A stretch of DNA of 64,000 nucleotides from Alloalcanivorax venustensis ISO4 (GCF_015356855.1 NZ_ARXR01000013.1:16717-80716); one strand, 5' to 3'; shown: positions 29,432 to 41,675, numbered from the stretch's first letter. The notes: a model not told the origin generated them from the letters alone. Program-made: numbers and translations.

Positions 29432-30154
29432 ATGAGCGATTTGTCCGAACTGCGTTTTTTCCGCACCCCCGCCCACCCCTGTAGTTACCTGGAGGGCCGG
29501 CAGGCGGCCACGCTTTTCGTCGATCCGCAGACGCCCCTGGATGCCAGGCTCTACAGCGAATTGTCGCGCCTCGGATTCCGCCGCAGCGGCGACTATCTCT
29601 ACCGGCCCCACTGCGAGGGCTGCCAGGCCTGCATTCCGGCCCGGGTACGGGTGGCGGATTTCCGGCCCCGCCGCCGCCACCGCCGGCTGATCAAGCGCAA
29701 CAGCGACCTTACCGTCAGCGAGGAACCGGCGCGCTACACCCGGGAAATCTACCGCCTCTACGCCCGCTATATCGACCAGCGCCACGGTGACGGCGACATG
29801 TTTCCGCCCTCCGAGGAGCAGTTCACCGGCTTTCTCACCTGCGACTGGGCCGACACCCGCTTCCACTGTTTCCGTGACGCGGACGACACGCTGCTGGCGG
29901 TGGCGGTCACCGACCACCTGGACGACGGTCTGTCGGCGGTCTACACCTTTTTCGATCCGGACCAGGAAGCCCGCGGCCTGGGTGTCAACGCCCTGCTCTG
30001 GCAGATTCAGGCCAGCCACCGTCTGGGGCTGCCCTATCTCTATCTGGGCTACTGGATCCGCCAGTGCCAGAAGATGAGCTACAAGAGCCAGTACCAGCCG
30101 CTGGAGCTGCTGCGTGACGGACGCTGGCGGCTGCACACCTCGGACGGTGGATAA
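29432..30154 (+). CDS. bpt: Aspartate/glutamate leucyltransferase (Bpt)
   Basis: 240 residues, ATE-family transferase. Bacterial Bpt attaches Leu to N-terminal Asp or Glu, feeding the N-degron route. Marks: HPCSYLEGRQAATLFVDP, YRPHCEGCQACIPARV with conserved cysteines, GLSAVYTFFDPD, and CQKMSYKSQYQPLE at the C-terminus. Often annotated as arginyltransferase ate. It is followed by infA. Confidence 0.94.
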   Translation: MSDLSELRFFRTPAHPCSYLEGRQAATLFVDPQTPLDARLYSELSRLGFRRSGDYLYRPHCEGCQACIPARVRVADFRPRRRHRRLIKRNSDLTVSEEPARYTREIYRLYARYIDQRHGDGDMFPPSEEQFTGFLTCDWADTRFHCFRDADDTLLAVAVTDHLDDGLSAVYTFFDPDQEARGLGVNALLWQIQASHRLGLPYLYLGYWIRQCQKMSYKSQYQPLELLRDGRWRLHTSDGG

Positions 30155-30167
30155 CCGTCAATAGCCT

Positions 30168-30196
30168 TTGCACGATAAGTCCATTTACGGCACAAT
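30168..30196 (+). promoter_or_regulatory. Sigma-70-like promoter for infA
   Basis: TTGCAC, 17-base spacer, CACAAT. The expected start of transcription is near 30203, about 32 bases before the infA ATG. Confidence 0.6.
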
Positions 30197-30234
30197 TGCG
30201 CTCCCTCTGAAGCCGAAGATCGGAATTTTACTGG

Positions 30235-30453
30235 ATGGCGAAAGAAGAGCAGATTGAATTGGAAGGGGTGGTTCTGGAAACCCTTCCGAACACCATGTTC
30301 CGCGTGAAGCTGGACAATGACCACATTATCACCGCCCATATTTCCGGGAAGATGCGCAAATTCTATATCCGCATCCTGACCGGTGACCGGGTCAAGGTGG
30401 AGATGTCGCCCTATGACCTGAGCAAGGGCCGCATCACGTTCCGGATGAAATAA
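30235..30453 (+). CDS. infA: Translation initiation factor IF-1
   Basis: 72 residues, the standard length. S1/OB fold protein that occupies the ribosomal A site during initiation. The sequence begins [19 protein letters not shown] and contains the canonical [20 protein letters not shown] and RITFRMK end. It is followed by a strong bidirectional terminator shared with convergent clpA. Confidence 0.98.
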   Translation: MAKEEQIELEGVVLETLPNTMFRVKLDNDHIITAHISGKMRKFYIRILTGDRVKVEMSPYDLSKGRITFRMK

Positions 30454-30482
30454 TCCGCCGCCGGCGCCAGCGACGCGCCCGC

Positions 30483-30512
30483 AAAAAAAACCCGGCCGAA
30501 GCCGGGTTTTTT
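30483..30512. terminator. Bidirectional terminator between infA and clpA
   Basis: A8-CCCGGC-CGAA-GCCGGG-T6. T-runs lie on both strands, serving infA (plus) and clpA (minus). Confidence 0.9.
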
Positions 30513-30528
30513 ACGTTCAGGGGCGACC

Positions 30529-32793
30529 TCAGCAGGTCGCCTCCGCTTCGGACGCATCCACCGTCAGCACCAGTCCATCGTCGCCGGCGGTAATGCGTAC
30601 CTGGCCGCCGCGGTCCGCCAATTCGCCGAACAGCAGCTTCTCCGCCAGGGGCTTCTTGATCTGCTCCTGGATCAAGCGGGCCATGGGCCGGGCGCCCATG
30701 TCCTTGTCGTAGCCCTTGTCCGCGAGCCAGCGGCGCGCGCCGTCGTCCACGTCCAGCACCACCGCTTTCTCGTCCAGCTGCGCCTGCAGCTCCACCAGGA
30801 ACTTGTCGACCACGCCCAGGATCACTTCCGGGGTGAGCGCGCTGAACTGGATGATGCCGTCCAGGCGGTTGCGGAACTCCGGCGAGAACACCTTCTTGAG
30901 CATTTCCATGCCGTCCGTGGACTGGTCCTGCTCGGTGAAGCCGATGGTGCGCTTATTGAGCACTTCGGCGCCGGCGTTGGTGGTCATGATCACGATCACG
31001 TTGCGGAAGTCCGCCTTGCGGCCGTTGTTATCGGTCAGGCTGGCGTTGTCCATCACCTGCAGCAGGATGTTGAACACCTCCGGGTGCGCCTTCTCGATTT
31101 CATCCAGCAGCAGCACGCAGTGTGGCGTCTTGGTGACCGCCTCGGTGAGCAGACCGCCCTGGTCGAAGCCGACGTAGCCCGGGGGCGCGCCGATCAACCG
31201 GCTGACGGTGTGCCGCTCCATGTACTCGGACATGTCGAAGCGCACCAGCTCCACGCCCAGGGCGCGGGCCAGCTGACGGCTGACCTCGGTTTTGCCCACC
31301 CCGGTGGGGCCGGCGAACATAAAGGAGCCGATCGGCTTGTGGTCGGCCTTGAGACCGGCACGGGACAGTTTGATCGCCGCCGAAATGGTGTCGATGGCGT
31401 CTTCCTGACCGAACACGGTCATCTTCAGATCCCGCTCCAGGTTCTGCAGCACTTCCTTATCGGAAGAGGACACCTGCTTGGGCGGAATCCGCGCGATTTT
31501 CGCCACGATGGCTTCCACGTCCGCCTGATCGATGGTTTCCTTGCGCTCGCCTTCCGGGCGCAAACGCTGCCAGGCACCGACCTCGTCGATCACGTCGATG
31601 GCCTTGTCCGGCAGGAAGCGGTCGTTGATGTAACGCGCGCTCAGCTCCGCCGCCGTCTTCAGGGCCGCGTCGGTGTAGACCACGTTGTGGTGCGCCTCGA
31701 AACGGCTCTTGAGCCCTTTAAGGATGCCCACGGTGTCTTCCACCGAGGGTTCCACCACGTCGATCTTCTGGAAGCGGCGGGACAGCGCCCGGTCCTTCTC
31801 GAAGATGGTGCGGTACTCGGTGAAGGTGGTGGAGCCCATGCACTTGAGCTCGCCGGAAGCCAGCATCGGCTTGAGCAGGTTGGAAGCGTCCATGACGCCG
31901 CCGGACGCCGCGCCGGCACCGATGATGGTGTGGATCTCATCGATGAACAGAATGGCGTTGTCCTGCTTGCGCAGTTCCGAGAGCAGATTCTTCAAGCGCT
32001 TCTCGAAATCACCCCGGTACTTGGTGCCCGCCAGCAGCGCGCCCAGGTCCAGGGAGTAGACGGTGGCGTCGAGCAGCGGCTCGGGCACCTTCTCTTCCAC
32101 GATCATCCGCGCCAGACCCTCGGCGATGGCGGTCTTACCAACGCCGGGCTCGCCCACCAGCAAGGGGTTGTTCTTGCGGCGCCGGCAAAGAATCTGCGCG
32201 GCCCGCTCAATCTCGAACGCGCGGCCCACCAGCGGGTCGATACGGTCCGCGCGGGCCAGCTCGTTGAGGTTGCTGGCGTAGGATTCCAGCGCGCTGGCCG
32301 GAGCGCCTTCGGCGCCGCCGTCCATTTCCTCGCGCTGTTCCGCGGCCGGGTCACTGTCTTCCACCTGGGAAATGCCGTGGGCGATGAAATTGACCACGTC
32401 CAGACGGTGCACGTCCTGGCTGTTGAGCAGGTAAACCGCCTGGCTCTCCTGTTCGTTGAAGATCGCCACCAGCACGTTGGCGCCGGTGACTTCCTTATTA
32501 CCCGAGGACTGCACGCTGAACACGGCGCGCTGCAGCACGCGCTGGAACCCCAGCGTCGGCTGCGTATCGCGTTCACCGTCTTCCGGCAGTAACGGGGTGG
32601 AGTCATCGATGAACTGAGTCAGGGCCTCGCGCAGCTCTTCCATATCGGCGCCGCAGGCGCGCAACACTTCCACCGCCGCCTCGTTATCGAGCAGCGCCAG
32701 CAACAGGTGTTCCACGGTCATGAATTCATGCCGGTGGCTGCGTGCGTGGTGGAAAGCCTCGTTGAGAGTCAGTTCCAGTTCTTTGCTGAGCAT
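30529..32793 (-). CDS. clpA: ATP-dependent Clp protease ATP-binding subunit ClpA
   Basis: 754 residues (E. coli 758). The N-domain (about 1-145) binds ClpS. AAA-1 has Walker [10 protein letters not shown] and Walker [22 protein letters not shown]-2 has [15 protein letters not shown] and [20 protein letters not shown]. The ClpP-binding IGF-type loop is present near residue 617 (RTIGFTEQ). It unfolds N-degron and other substrates for ClpP. clpS lies 43 bases upstream; GAGGT precedes the ATG. Confidence 0.97.
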   Translation of the reverse strand: MLSKELELTLNEAFHHARSHRHEFMTVEHLLLALLDNEAAVEVLRACGADMEELREALTQFIDDSTPLLPEDGERDTQPTLGFQRVLQRAVFSVQSSGNKEVTGANVLVAIFNEQESQAVYLLNSQDVHRLDVVNFIAHGISQVEDSDPAAEQREEMDGGAEGAPASALESYASNLNELARADRIDPLVGRAFEIERAAQILCRRRKNNPLLVGEPGVGKTAIAEGLARMIVEEKVPEPLLDATVYSLDLGALLAGTKYRGDFEKRLKNLLSELRKQDNAILFIDEIHTIIGAGAASGGVMDASNLLKPMLASGELKCMGSTTFTEYRTIFEKDRALSRRFQKIDVVEPSVEDTVGILKGLKSRFEAHHNVVYTDAALKTAAELSARYINDRFLPDKAIDVIDEVGAWQRLRPEGERKETIDQADVEAIVAKIARIPPKQVSSSDKEVLQNLERDLKMTVFGQEDAIDTISAAIKLSRAGLKADHKPIGSFMFAGPTGVGKTEVSRQLARALGVELVRFDMSEYMERHTVSRLIGAPPGYVGFDQGGLLTEAVTKTPHCVLLLDEIEKAHPEVFNILLQVMDNASLTDNNGRKADFRNVIVIMTTNAGAEVLNKRTIGFTEQDQSTDGMEMLKKVFSPEFRNRLDGIIQFSALTPEVILGVVDKFLVELQAQLDEKAVVLDVDDGARRWLADKGYDKDMGARPMARLIQEQIKKPLAEKLLFGELADRGGQVRITAGDDGLVLTVDASEAEATC

Positions 32794-32836
32794 AGGCTAC
32801 CTCACTGCTTGTTGCCCGCTCCGTTGCCGGAGACTA

Positions 32837-33205
32837 TCAGGCCTTTTCGACCTGGCACATCAGCGGATGCTGATTTTCACGGGCGTAGTCGACCACTTGC
32901 GCGGCCTTGGTTTCGGCGATGTCCTGGGGAAACACCCCGCACACCGCCTTCCCCCGGGTATGCACCGTCAGCATAACCCGGGTGGCTTGCTCGCGGTCCA
33001 TGCGAAAGAAGGCTTCCAGCACCTCGACGACGAAATCCATGGGGGTGTAGTCGTCGTTCAACATCAATACTTTGTACATCGGCGGGCGCTTGAGTCGAGG
33101 CTTGGCTTCCTCAACGGTGGCCTCGCCATGACGATCGGGCTCATCCGGCTTGCCAGGGTCCGACGCCGGGCCCCAGATGTGGCCGGTAGAGCGCCTGTCG
33201 CTCAT
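32837..33205 (-). CDS. clpS: ClpA adaptor protein ClpS
   Basis: 122 residues from ATG 33205. N-recognin that delivers proteins with N-terminal Leu, Phe, Trp or Tyr to ClpAP. Core motif [20 protein letters not shown] (Asn-Asp-Asp binding the alpha-amino group) and [20 protein letters not shown]. The N-terminal tail is disordered and variable. In-frame ATGs at 33238 and upstream exist; the length match to Pseudomonas ClpS favours 33205, but no strong ribosome site marks any of them. Confidence 0.92.
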   Translation of the reverse strand: MSDRRSTGHIWGPASDPGKPDEPDRHGEATVEEAKPRLKRPPMYKVLMLNDDYTPMDFVVEVLEAFFRMDREQATRVMLTVHTRGKAVCGVFPQDIAETKAAQVVDYARENQHPLMCQVEKA

Positions 33206-33432
33206 GTGAACAAATATCGGGTGTTGCTGCCTCTTCATAACCATCTCTAACGGTTGTATACCCACCGGCGTCAGCGGGCAATGAACAAATGAGGGGTGTC
33301 CGGGTATTTTTCAATCCCCACCGGGGGTTGACACCCTCGCGGCCTTAGGGAACAGTTGATCAAAAACCAGCCTATTCTATCGCAGCCGCGATAAATAAGA
33401 ACAATCACAGCCAGCGGCCAGAGGGAAGGACC

Positions 33433-33735
33433 ATGGCAACGGGAACAGTGAAATGGTTTAACAACGCCAAGGGCTACGGCTTCGTGCGGCCCGATGAAGG
33501 CGGTGACGACCTTTTCGTGCATTACTCCTACATTCAGGAGGAAGGGTACAAAACCCTGTACGCGGGCCAGAACGTGGAGTACGAGCTGCGCGAGGCCAGC
33601 AAAGGCTACCACGCGGTCAATCTTAAACCGGGTGAGGTCAAAAACGGGCAAGACGGCAAGGACGGAGAGTCCCCGACTTCCCGCCGCCAGAAACCACGAC
33701 GACGGGACCGGGAAAACAGCGCCGTCTCCGGCTGA
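33433..33735 (+). CDS. cspD: Cold-shock-domain protein CspD
   Basis: 100 residues. Cold-shock domain (1-68) with RNP1 KGYGFV and RNP2 DLFVHYS, followed by a polar basic tail rich in Arg and Lys ([12 protein letters not shown]). CspD of E. coli inhibits replication in stationary phase; function here is by homology and by the conserved place beside clpS. ATG 33433 follows AGGGAAGGACC. Confidence 0.9.
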   Translation: MATGTVKWFNNAKGYGFVRPDEGGDDLFVHYSYIQEEGYKTLYAGQNVEYELREASKGYHAVNLKPGEVKNGQDGKDGESPTSRRQKPRRRDRENSAVSG

Positions 33736-33764
33736 CGCCGAGACCGCGCGAAGGCCGGGGCCGA

Positions 33765-35027
33765 TCAGACCCCCATGTGCTCGATCACGGCGTCGCCGAA
33801 CTGAGAACACTTGAGCAGGGTCGCGTCGGGCATCAAACGCTCGAAGTCGTAGGTCACGGTCTTCGCGGCGATCGCGCCTTCCATGCCGGTGATCACCAGA
33901 TCGGCGGCATCGTTCCAGCCCATGTGACGCAGCATCATCTCCGCGGAGAGAATCAGCGAGCCCGGGTTCACCTTGTCCTGGCCGGCGTACTTCGGCGCGG
34001 TGCCGTGGGTGGCCTCGAACAGGGCCACCGAGCCGCCGATGTTGGCGCCCGGCGCGATGCCGATGCCGCCCACTTCCGCCGCCAGGGCGTCGGAAATGTA
34101 GTCGCCGTTCAGGTTCAGAGTGGCGATCACGCTGTAATCCGCGGGACGCATCAGAATCTGCTGCAGGAAGGCGTCGGCGATCACGTCCTTGATGACGATG
34201 TCCTTGCCGGTACGCGGGTTCTTCATCACGTGCCAGGGGCCGCCGTCCAGGGGCTCGGCGCCGTAGCGCTCCACCGCCAGCTCATAACCCCAGTTCTTAA
34301 ACGAACCCTCGGTGTACTTCATGATGTTGCCTTTGTGCACCAGGGTGACCGAATCCTTGTCATTGTCGATGGCGAACTGGATCGCCTTGCGCACCAGGCG
34401 CTGGCTGCCCTCGCGGGAAACCGGCTTGATGCCGATGCCGCAGCCTTCCGGGAAGCGGATCTGGGTGACACCCATCTCCTCGCGCAGGAAGCGGATCAGC
34501 TTGGTGGCTTCGGGGCTGTCGGCCGCCCACTCGATGCCGGCGTAAATGTCCTCGGAGTTCTCGCGGAAGATCACCATGTCGGTGAGCTCCGGGTGACGTA
34601 CCGGGCTGGGCACGCCCTCGAACCAGCGCACCGGACGCATGCAGGTGTACAGGTCCAGCTCCTGGCGCAGGGCCACGTTCAACGACCGGATGCCGCCGCT
34701 CACCGGGGTGGTCAGCGGGCCCTTGATGCCCACGGTGTATTCCCGCAGGGCCTCCAGGGTTTCTTCCGGCATCCAGGTGTCCGGGCCGTAAACCTTGGTG
34801 GCTTTTTCACCGGCGTAGACTTCCATCCAGGTGATGCCACGTTTGGTGCCGTAGGCTTTTTCTACAGCGGCGGTAACCACTTTCATCATCACCGGCGTGA
34901 TATCGACGCCGATGCCGTCCCCTTCAATGTACGGAATAACCGGGTGGTTGGGGACATTCAGGGATAGGTCCGCATTAACGGTGATTTTGTCACCGTCCGC
35001 CGGAACCGTGATCTTTTGGTATCCCAT
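33765..35027 (-). CDS. icd: NADP-dependent isocitrate dehydrogenase
   Basis: 420 residues. It oxidatively decarboxylates isocitrate to 2-oxoglutarate. The substrate loop [17 protein letters not shown] includes the serine equivalent to Ser113 of E. coli, the AceK phosphorylation site that switches flux to the glyoxylate shunt; glcB of that shunt is also in this window. [18 protein letters not shown] and [19 protein letters not shown] complete the family pattern. Confidence 0.97.
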   Translation of the reverse strand: MGYQKITVPADGDKITVNADLSLNVPNHPVIPYIEGDGIGVDITPVMMKVVTAAVEKAYGTKRGITWMEVYAGEKATKVYGPDTWMPEETLEALREYTVGIKGPLTTPVSGGIRSLNVALRQELDLYTCMRPVRWFEGVPSPVRHPELTDMVIFRENSEDIYAGIEWAADSPEATKLIRFLREEMGVTQIRFPEGCGIGIKPVSREGSQRLVRKAIQFAIDNDKDSVTLVHKGNIMKYTEGSFKNWGYELAVERYGAEPLDGGPWHVMKNPRTGKDIVIKDVIADAFLQQILMRPADYSVIATLNLNGDYISDALAAEVGGIGIAPGANIGGSVALFEATHGTAPKYAGQDKVNPGSLILSAEMMLRHMGWNDAADLVITGMEGAIAAKTVTYDFERLMPDATLLKCSQFGDAVIEHMGV

Positions 35028-35074
35028 CTACACTACTCCCTCTGAAAAAAACCGTCGGATTCGGTTGCCTGGCG

Positions 35075-35083
35075 AGTATAGCA
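35075..35083 (-). promoter_or_regulatory. Extended -10 promoter for icd
   Basis: TGC-TATACT on the minus strand, 48 bases before the icd ATG. The TGn extension fits a promoter that does not need a good -35, which is not seen. Confidence 0.5.
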
Positions 35084-35136
35084 CTCAGCCGTTATTCTTG
35101 CTTGGCCTTGACGGGCCTACTAAGGCGTTTTTTGAC

Positions 35137-35760
35137 ATGGCCAGACTGATTTTGTTTAACAAACCCTTTCAGGTGCTCTCCCAGTTCACCGATCCAAGGG
35201 GACGGCGCACGCTGAAGGATTTCATTCCGGTGCCGGGGGTCTACCCCGCCGGCCGGCTGGACTGGGACTCTGAGGGCCTGCTGTTACTGACCGATGACGG
35301 CGCCCTGCAGGCGCACATCGCCAGCCCCCGCTTCCACCAGGCCAAGACCTACCTGGTGCAGGTGGAGGGGGAGCCGTCGGAAGACGCCCTCCAGCGCCTG
35401 CGTCAGGGCATCACCCTGAAGGACGGTCCCTGCCGTCCGGCACCGGTGGAAGCGGTGCCGCCGCCGGCCCTGTGGCCACGGCACCCGCCGGTGCGCACGC
35501 GGCTCACGGTAGCCGACCAGTGGCTGGAACTCACCCTAGACGAAGGTCGCAACCGCCAGGTCCGGCGCATGACCGCCGCCATCGGCCACCCCACCCTGCG
35601 GCTGGTACGCTGGCGCATCGGTGACTGGGACCTGAGCGGCCTGGCCCCCGGCGAATGGCGTGAACTGCAAATCCACGCCCCCAAAAAGCCACCCCGCCCG
35701 GCCGCGCGCAAAGGCCGGCGCCGGGCTCCGGCCCGGGGTACGCGCGGGCCTCGTGGCTGA
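35137..35760 (+). CDS. rluE: 23S rRNA pseudouridine synthase RluE
   Basis: 207 residues, RsuA family without S4 domain. It isomerises U2457 of 23S rRNA (E. coli numbering). The catalytic motif is [14 protein letters not shown] with Asp near residue 44; [13 protein letters not shown] is the family N-terminus and [12 protein letters not shown] the RNA-binding part. A basic C-terminal tail ([17 protein letters not shown]) extends it. The ATG 35137 is chosen over longer frames because it begins the family sequence. Confidence 0.94.
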   Translation: MARLILFNKPFQVLSQFTDPRGRRTLKDFIPVPGVYPAGRLDWDSEGLLLLTDDGALQAHIASPRFHQAKTYLVQVEGEPSEDALQRLRQGITLKDGPCRPAPVEAVPPPALWPRHPPVRTRLTVADQWLELTLDEGRNRQVRRMTAAIGHPTLRLVRWRIGDWDLSGLAPGEWRELQIHAPKKPPRPAARKGRRRAPARGTRGPRG

Positions 35761-35842
35761 GGCACCGCCCGCGGCTGTCGCGGCGCGCCCGGGTGCGCTA
35801 CCATCGGCGCCCGCAGCAAACCACAGACGGATCAGGAACCGG

Positions 35843-36310
35843 ATGAACAGCTTCCAAGCGCATATTACAGTCGCCACCGTGGTGGAACATGAAGGCCGCC
35901 TGTTGTTCGTGCGCGAAACCCAGAACGGCGAAGCGGTGATCAACCAGCCCGCCGGCCACGCCGAATTCGGCGAGGACCTGATGCAGGCCGCCTACCGGGA
36001 AACCCTGGAGGAAACCGCCTGGCGGGTGGAGATCACCGGCCTGCTCGGCTGGTACATTTTTCAGCCTTATAAAGGCGCCGGGGTATACTACCGCACCTGT
36101 TTCATCGCCGAGCCCCGGGGGCACGACCCGCACCAGAAACTGGACACCGGCATTCTGGAAGCGCTCTGGCTGACCCCCGAAGAGCTGGCGCAGCGCCGCG
36201 CCGAGCACCGCAGCCCGCTGGTGGCGCGCTGCGTGGAAGACTATCAAAGCGGCCGGCGCCTGCCGCTGGACGCCATTTACCAGCACCCCTGGCCGCTGCA
36301 GCGCGGTTGA
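35843..36310 (+). CDS. Nudix hydrolase (NudJ-like)
   Basis: 155 residues with Nudix box [20 protein letters not shown] (G-x5-E-x7-REUxEE), about residues 40-60. NudJ hydrolyses thiamine pyrophosphate precursors and nucleoside di/triphosphates; the neighbours rluE and mnmA match the NudJ locus of E. coli and Pseudomonas. Start ATG follows CAGGAACCGG. Confidence 0.9.
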   Translation: MNSFQAHITVATVVEHEGRLLFVRETQNGEAVINQPAGHAEFGEDLMQAAYRETLEETAWRVEITGLLGWYIFQPYKGAGVYYRTCFIAEPRGHDPHQKLDTGILEALWLTPEELAQRRAEHRSPLVARCVEDYQSGRRLPLDAIYQHPWPLQRG

Positions 36311-36341
36311 TTCGCGTCAAAGCGCCCATATAGAGAGCCCC

Positions 36342-37442
36342 ATGAACACACAAGCGCCCGAAAGCACCCGCGTCATTGTCGGCATGTCCGGCGGTGTCGA
36401 TTCCTCCGTGGCCGCCGCCCGCCTGCTGGACGCCGGCTACCAGGTGGAAGGCCTGTTCATGAAGAACTGGGACGAGGACGACGGCACCGAGTACTGCACC
36501 GCCCGGGACGACCTGCTCGACGCCATGCAGGTGGCCGGCGTACTGGGTATCGAGCTGCACACCGCCAATTTCGCCACCGAATATTGGGACCGGGTGTTCG
36601 AGCACTTTCTGGCCGAATACCGCGCCGGGCGCACCCCCAACCCGGACATCCTCTGTAATAAGGAGATCAAGTTCCGCGCCTTTCTGGATCACGCCCTGAC
36701 CCTGGGCGCGGACTACATCGCCACCGGCCACTATGCCCAAGTGGATCACAGCGGTGAGCACGCCCGGCTGCTGCGCGCGGTGGACGACAACAAGGACCAG
36801 ACCTATTTCCTGCACGCCGTCGGCGGCGACAAGTTCGCCCGCACCCTGTTTCCGCTCGGCGACCTGGAGAAACCGGAGGTACGCCGTCTGGCCGGCGAGC
36901 GCGGCTTCGCCAACCATAAAAAGAAAGACTCCACCGGCATCTGCTTTATCGGCGAGCGGCGCTTCAAGGATTTCCTGGAAACCTACCTGCCCGCCCAGCC
37001 CGGCGACATCGAGGACGACGCCGGCCACCGTATCGGTCGCCACGACGGGCTGATGTACTACACCCTGGGCCAGCGCCAGGGCCTCGGCATCGGCGGCCTG
37101 GCCGACGCCGGCGACGCGCCCTGGTACGTGGCCGGCAAGGACCTGGACCGCAACGTGCTGATCGCCGTGCAGGGCCAGGACCACCCGCTGCTCTACCGCG
37201 ACGAGCTGACCAGCGGGCCGGTGGACTGGATCGCCGGCGCGCCGCCGGCGCTGCCCGCCCGGCTCACCGCCAAGACCCGCTACCGGCAGCCGGACCAGGC
37301 CTGCCGGGTGGAAGACGCCGGCGCGGGCCGCGTGCGGGTGGTGTTCGACCAGCCCCAGCGGGCCGTCACGCCGGGCCAGTCCGTGGTGTTCTACGACGCC
37401 GACGCCTGTCTGGGCGGCGCCGTCATCGAGGAGACGCGATGA
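36342..37442 (+). CDS. mnmA: tRNA-specific 2-thiouridylase MnmA
   Basis: 366 residues. ATP-pyrophosphatase loop [13 protein letters not shown] at about 10-22 activates U34; the catalytic cysteines are in [12 protein letters not shown] (about 105) and [10 protein letters not shown] (about 203). It receives sulfur from the TusBCD-TusE relay to make s2U34 in tRNA for Glu, Gln and Lys. The C-terminal beta domain is complete. hflD starts within its stop (ATGA). Confidence 0.97.
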   Translation: MNTQAPESTRVIVGMSGGVDSSVAAARLLDAGYQVEGLFMKNWDEDDGTEYCTARDDLLDAMQVAGVLGIELHTANFATEYWDRVFEHFLAEYRAGRTPNPDILCNKEIKFRAFLDHALTLGADYIATGHYAQVDHSGEHARLLRAVDDNKDQTYFLHAVGGDKFARTLFPLGDLEKPEVRRLAGERGFANHKKKDSTGICFIGERRFKDFLETYLPAQPGDIEDDAGHRIGRHDGLMYYTLGQRQGLGIGGLADAGDAPWYVAGKDLDRNVLIAVQGQDHPLLYRDELTSGPVDWIAGAPPALPARLTAKTRYRQPDQACRVEDAGAGRVRVVFDQPQRAVTPGQSVVFYDADACLGGAVIEETR

Positions 37443-38068
37443 ATTCGCAGCAGCAACAAGCCCTGGCTCTGGCCGCGGTGTTCGAGGCCGCCACCCTGGC
37501 CGACCAGATCGCCACCAGCGGCGACTGCGACCACGCCGCCATGGAGGCCCTGCTCGACGGGGTGATGACCATGGAGGCCACCGACTTCGACACCATCTAC
37601 CCGCGCCCCGCCCTGTTCCGAAACGGCCTGCGCCTGCTGCGCCAGAGCCTCAACCGGGAGCAGACCCGCCAGGCGGCGCGGCCGCTCAGCTACTCGCTGG
37701 CGTTGCTGCATTTGTCCTCCAAGCTGCGCAAGAACAGCGACGTGATCAGTATCCTGCGCCACCGGCTGATCGCCCTGGAGGGCCAGCGCCAGCATTTCCA
37801 GGGCGGCACCACCAATGTCACTTTTTGTCATCGCCTGGCGGGCATCTACCTGGATACCCTGGGCACCTTCCGGTTTCGCATCCGCGTGCAGGGCGAGCCG
37901 GCGCGCCTTCAGGACGAGGACAACGCCGCCCGTATTCGCGCCCTGTTCCTGGCCGGCGTGCGGGCCGCCTTTCTGTGGCACCAGCTGGGCGGACGCCGAT
38001 GGCGCTTGCTGTTCCAGCGCAAGCAGCAACTGGAAATCCTGGAAAGCATAAAATTCAGTAAGTTATAG
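37439..38068 (+). CDS. hflD: High-frequency lysogenization protein HflD
   Basis: 209 residues, helical, no signal. It shows [30 protein letters not shown] and [17 protein letters not shown], the HflD/UPF0274 pattern. In E. coli it is a peripheral membrane protein that affects lambda CII stability. The place between mnmA and purB is strictly conserved. Coupled to mnmA by a four-base overlap. Confidence 0.93.
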   Translation: MNSQQQQALALAAVFEAATLADQIATSGDCDHAAMEALLDGVMTMEATDFDTIYPRPALFRNGLRLLRQSLNREQTRQAARPLSYSLALLHLSSKLRKNSDVISILRHRLIALEGQRQHFQGGTTNVTFCHRLAGIYLDTLGTFRFRIRVQGEPARLQDEDNAARIRALFLAGVRAAFLWHQLGGRRWRLLFQRKQQLEILESIKFSKL

Positions 38069-38075
38069 CTATAAC
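38062..38075. promoter_or_regulatory. 14-bp palindrome at the hflD stop
   Basis: GTTATAGCTATAAC, perfectly symmetric, contains the hflD TAG and lies 130 bases before purB. A possible operator or attachment-like site; unlike the E. coli PurR box. Confidence 0.3.
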
Positions 38076-38163
38076 CTGATAATCGACTTTAACTAAAATC
38101 CGCGCCTTTCCCGGGCGCCTTCCCGGCGCGCGCCGGCGCTACGCGAGCGGCGCCATTTTGCTG

Positions 38164-39575
<1,412 letters not shown>

Positions 39576-39601
39576 GCGCCAGCGCGCCGCCGCCGGATAC
39601 C

Positions 39602-40735
39602 ATGTCTGCCGCCACCGCTCTGCCCCGCTTCAACCTGCCGATGGCGCCCCGGGACTTCCTGGCGCGCCACTGGCAGCGGGCGCCCCTGTTCATGCCCGGC
39701 GCCGCCGGCGGCCTGGACCACCCGGACGCCGATACCCTGGCCGGGCTGGCGCTGGAGCAGGAGGTGGAGTCCCGGCTGATCCGTGGCGCCGGCAACGGCC
39801 CCTGGCACCTGGAACAGGGCCCGCTGGACGAACAGCGCTTCGCCGAACTGGGCGACCGGGACTGGACGCTGCTGGTGCAGTCGGTGGACCACTACCTCAC
39901 TGAGGTGTCGCTGCTGCTGGATGATTTCGGCTTCGTGCCCGGCTGGCGCCTGGACGACATCATGATCAGCTACGCCGCCGAAGGCGGCAGCGTCGGCCCC
40001 CATTTCGACCAGTACGACGTCTTCCTGATCCAGGCCGCCGGTCGGCGGCACTGGCAGCTGGGCCCGCAGTGCGACGAACAGAGCCGCCTGCGCGGCGACG
40101 TGCCCCTGAAAATGCTGGCCCACATGCCCGTGGAGCAGGAACACACCGCCGGCCCCGGCGATGTGCTCTACCTGCCGCCCGGCATGGCCCACCACGGCGT
40201 GGCGCTGGACAGCGACTGCATCACCTGGTCGGTGGGGTTCCGGGCCCCGGACTACCGGGACCTGCTGGCGGAAATGGTCGCCGAAACCCTCGCCGACACC
40301 GACGAGCAGCTGTATACCGACCCGGGCCGGGCGCCGGTGGACGACGCCGGCGAGCTGAGCGCTGCCGACCGCGACGCCATGCTCGACCGCGCCTTCGGGC
40401 TGCTGGATCGCGGCGCCGCCGGGCGCGCCCTGGCCCGCTGGCTGAGCACGCCGCGGCAGACAGGACTTGATTTTCTGATCGACCCGGCGCACATTCGCGC
40501 CGCCGACCCCGCCACGGCCCTGATCCGGCATGGCGGCGCGCGGCTTCTCTGCCACGGCGACACCGCCTGGCTCAACGGGGAACCCTGGCCTCTCAATCAG
40601 GGCCAGAAGCCGCTGGCGCGGCTGCTTGCACGCCAGCGCCGCTATCGACACGACGAGCTGGCTGAGGTGCTCAACGCCGACAGCCGCGACCTGCTTAACC
40701 ACTGGATAGACCAGGGCTACTTTGCCGAGCTTTAA
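39602..40735 (+). CDS. roxA: Ribosomal protein L16 arginine hydroxylase RoxA (YcfD)
   Basis: 377 residues, JmjC-type cupin oxygenase. Fe(II) ligands His and Asp in PHFDQYDVFL (about 133-142) and a second His in MAHHGVAL; the 2-oxoglutarate arginine/lysine region is HWQLGP. E. coli YcfD hydroxylates Arg81 of L16. The winged-helix C-terminal domain (about 290-377) is present. It follows purB as in Pseudomonas; the stop is 11 bases before the next gene. Confidence 0.92.
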   Translation: MSAATALPRFNLPMAPRDFLARHWQRAPLFMPGAAGGLDHPDADTLAGLALEQEVESRLIRGAGNGPWHLEQGPLDEQRFAELGDRDWTLLVQSVDHYLTEVSLLLDDFGFVPGWRLDDIMISYAAEGGSVGPHFDQYDVFLIQAAGRRHWQLGPQCDEQSRLRGDVPLKMLAHMPVEQEHTAGPGDVLYLPPGMAHHGVALDSDCITWSVGFRAPDYRDLLAEMVAETLADTDEQLYTDPGRAPVDDAGELSAADRDAMLDRAFGLLDRGAAGRALARWLSTPRQTGLDFLIDPAHIRAADPATALIRHGGARLLCHGDTAWLNGEPWPLNQGQKPLARLLARQRRYRHDELAEVLNADSRDLLNHWIDQGYFAEL

Positions 40736-40745
40736 CGAGAACGCC

Positions 40746-41171
40746 ATGGCCTTTAGCATTATCGAAACCTCCTGGGACGAACACCGCGCCGAACTCAGCG
40801 CTCTGCGCGAGCGCATCTTCATCGGCGAACAGGGCGTCCCCGAAGAACTGGAATGGGACGGCGCCGACCCGGCCTCTCGTCATTTTCTGGCACTCGACGA
40901 CGACCAGCAGCCGATCGGCTGCATCCGGTTGCTGGGCAGCGGCCAGATCAGCCGGCTGTGCGTGTTGGAAACCCGCCGCAACAGCGGCATCGGCCGCGCC
41001 CTGCTGGTGGCCGCCGAGGAAGCCGCCCGCGCCGCCGGCATGCGGGAAATCTTCCTCTACGCCCAGACCCACGCCACCAGCTTCTACGAAGGCGCCGGGT
41101 TCTCCGCCTCCGGGGGGATTTTCATGGACGCCCATATCCCCCACCGCCAGATGTTCAAGCTGCTCACCTGA
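40746..41171 (+). CDS. GNAT-family N-acetyltransferase
   Basis: 141 residues. Acetyl-CoA loop in RNSGIGRALLVAAEEAARAAG (Q/RxxGxG/A type), with LRERIFIGEQGVPEELEWDG at the N-terminus typical of the ElaA/YjcF-like group. Substrate unknown. ATG 40746 is preferred over an in-frame TTG at 40722 lying inside roxA. The next gene starts 12 bases later. Confidence 0.9.
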   Translation: MAFSIIETSWDEHRAELSALRERIFIGEQGVPEELEWDGADPASRHFLALDDDQQPIGCIRLLGSGQISRLCVLETRRNSGIGRALLVAAEEAARAAGMREIFLYAQTHATSFYEGAGFSASGGIFMDAHIPHRQMFKLLT

Positions 41172-41183
41172 AGCGGCGCTGCC

Positions 41184-41675
41184 ATGGACCTCCGGATCGG
41201 CGAAGACAGCACCCTTCACCATCCGTCTTCCGCGACGGCGGCCCTGGCGGCACTGATCCGCGCCGGCCGGCGCCGCCTGTGGCTGCGCGTGTCTCAACTG
41301 GACGCCCTCAGCAACGACGGCGACGTCCTGGACGCCCTCAAAAGCCTGGCTCTGTCATCGCCGCGCGCCGATCTGCGCGTGCTGTTCGACGACGCCGGGC
41401 ATGCGGTGAAAACCGGCCACGGCCTGATCCACCTGGGCCGCCGGCTGCCATCACGGCTTCAGTTGCGCCAGACACAAGCGGACGATGCGGACCCGCGCCT
41501 GTGCTTCGCGGTCGCCGACCGCACCGGTCTGTTCGAGGCCCACGGCTGGCCCCGCCCGGAGCGGCTGACCCTGTGCGCCCACGCCCTGCCCCTGGGCCCA
41601 CGCCGGGCCGATGAGTTCGCCCACGTCTGGGAACGGGGCCGCGCCAACCGGGAGCTGCGCGAACTGCGGCTCTAG
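41184..41675 (+). CDS. Conserved protein of unknown function downstream of a GNAT gene
   Basis: 163 residues, no signal peptide or membrane helix. A hydrophobic-acidic core (VLDALKSLALSSPRADLRVLF then DDAGHAVKTGHGLIHLGRRL) suggests an alpha/beta fold. I do not recognise catalytic residues. From memory, a gene of this size follows the GNAT gene in Pseudomonas, so it may be its partner domain. It ends inside the convergent TrmB-like gene by four bases. Confidence 0.75.
   Translation: MDLRIGEDSTLHHPSSATAALAALIRAGRRRLWLRVSQLDALSNDGDVLDALKSLALSSPRADLRVLFDDAGHAVKTGHGLIHLGRRLPSRLQLRQTQADDADPRLCFAVADRTGLFEAHGWPRPERLTLCAHALPLGPRRADEFAHVWERGRANRELRELRL

Noticed and set aside
33328..33356. TTGACA as -35 of cspD
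   Set aside because: Perfect -35 but no acceptable -10 at 16-18 bases, so not called a promoter.
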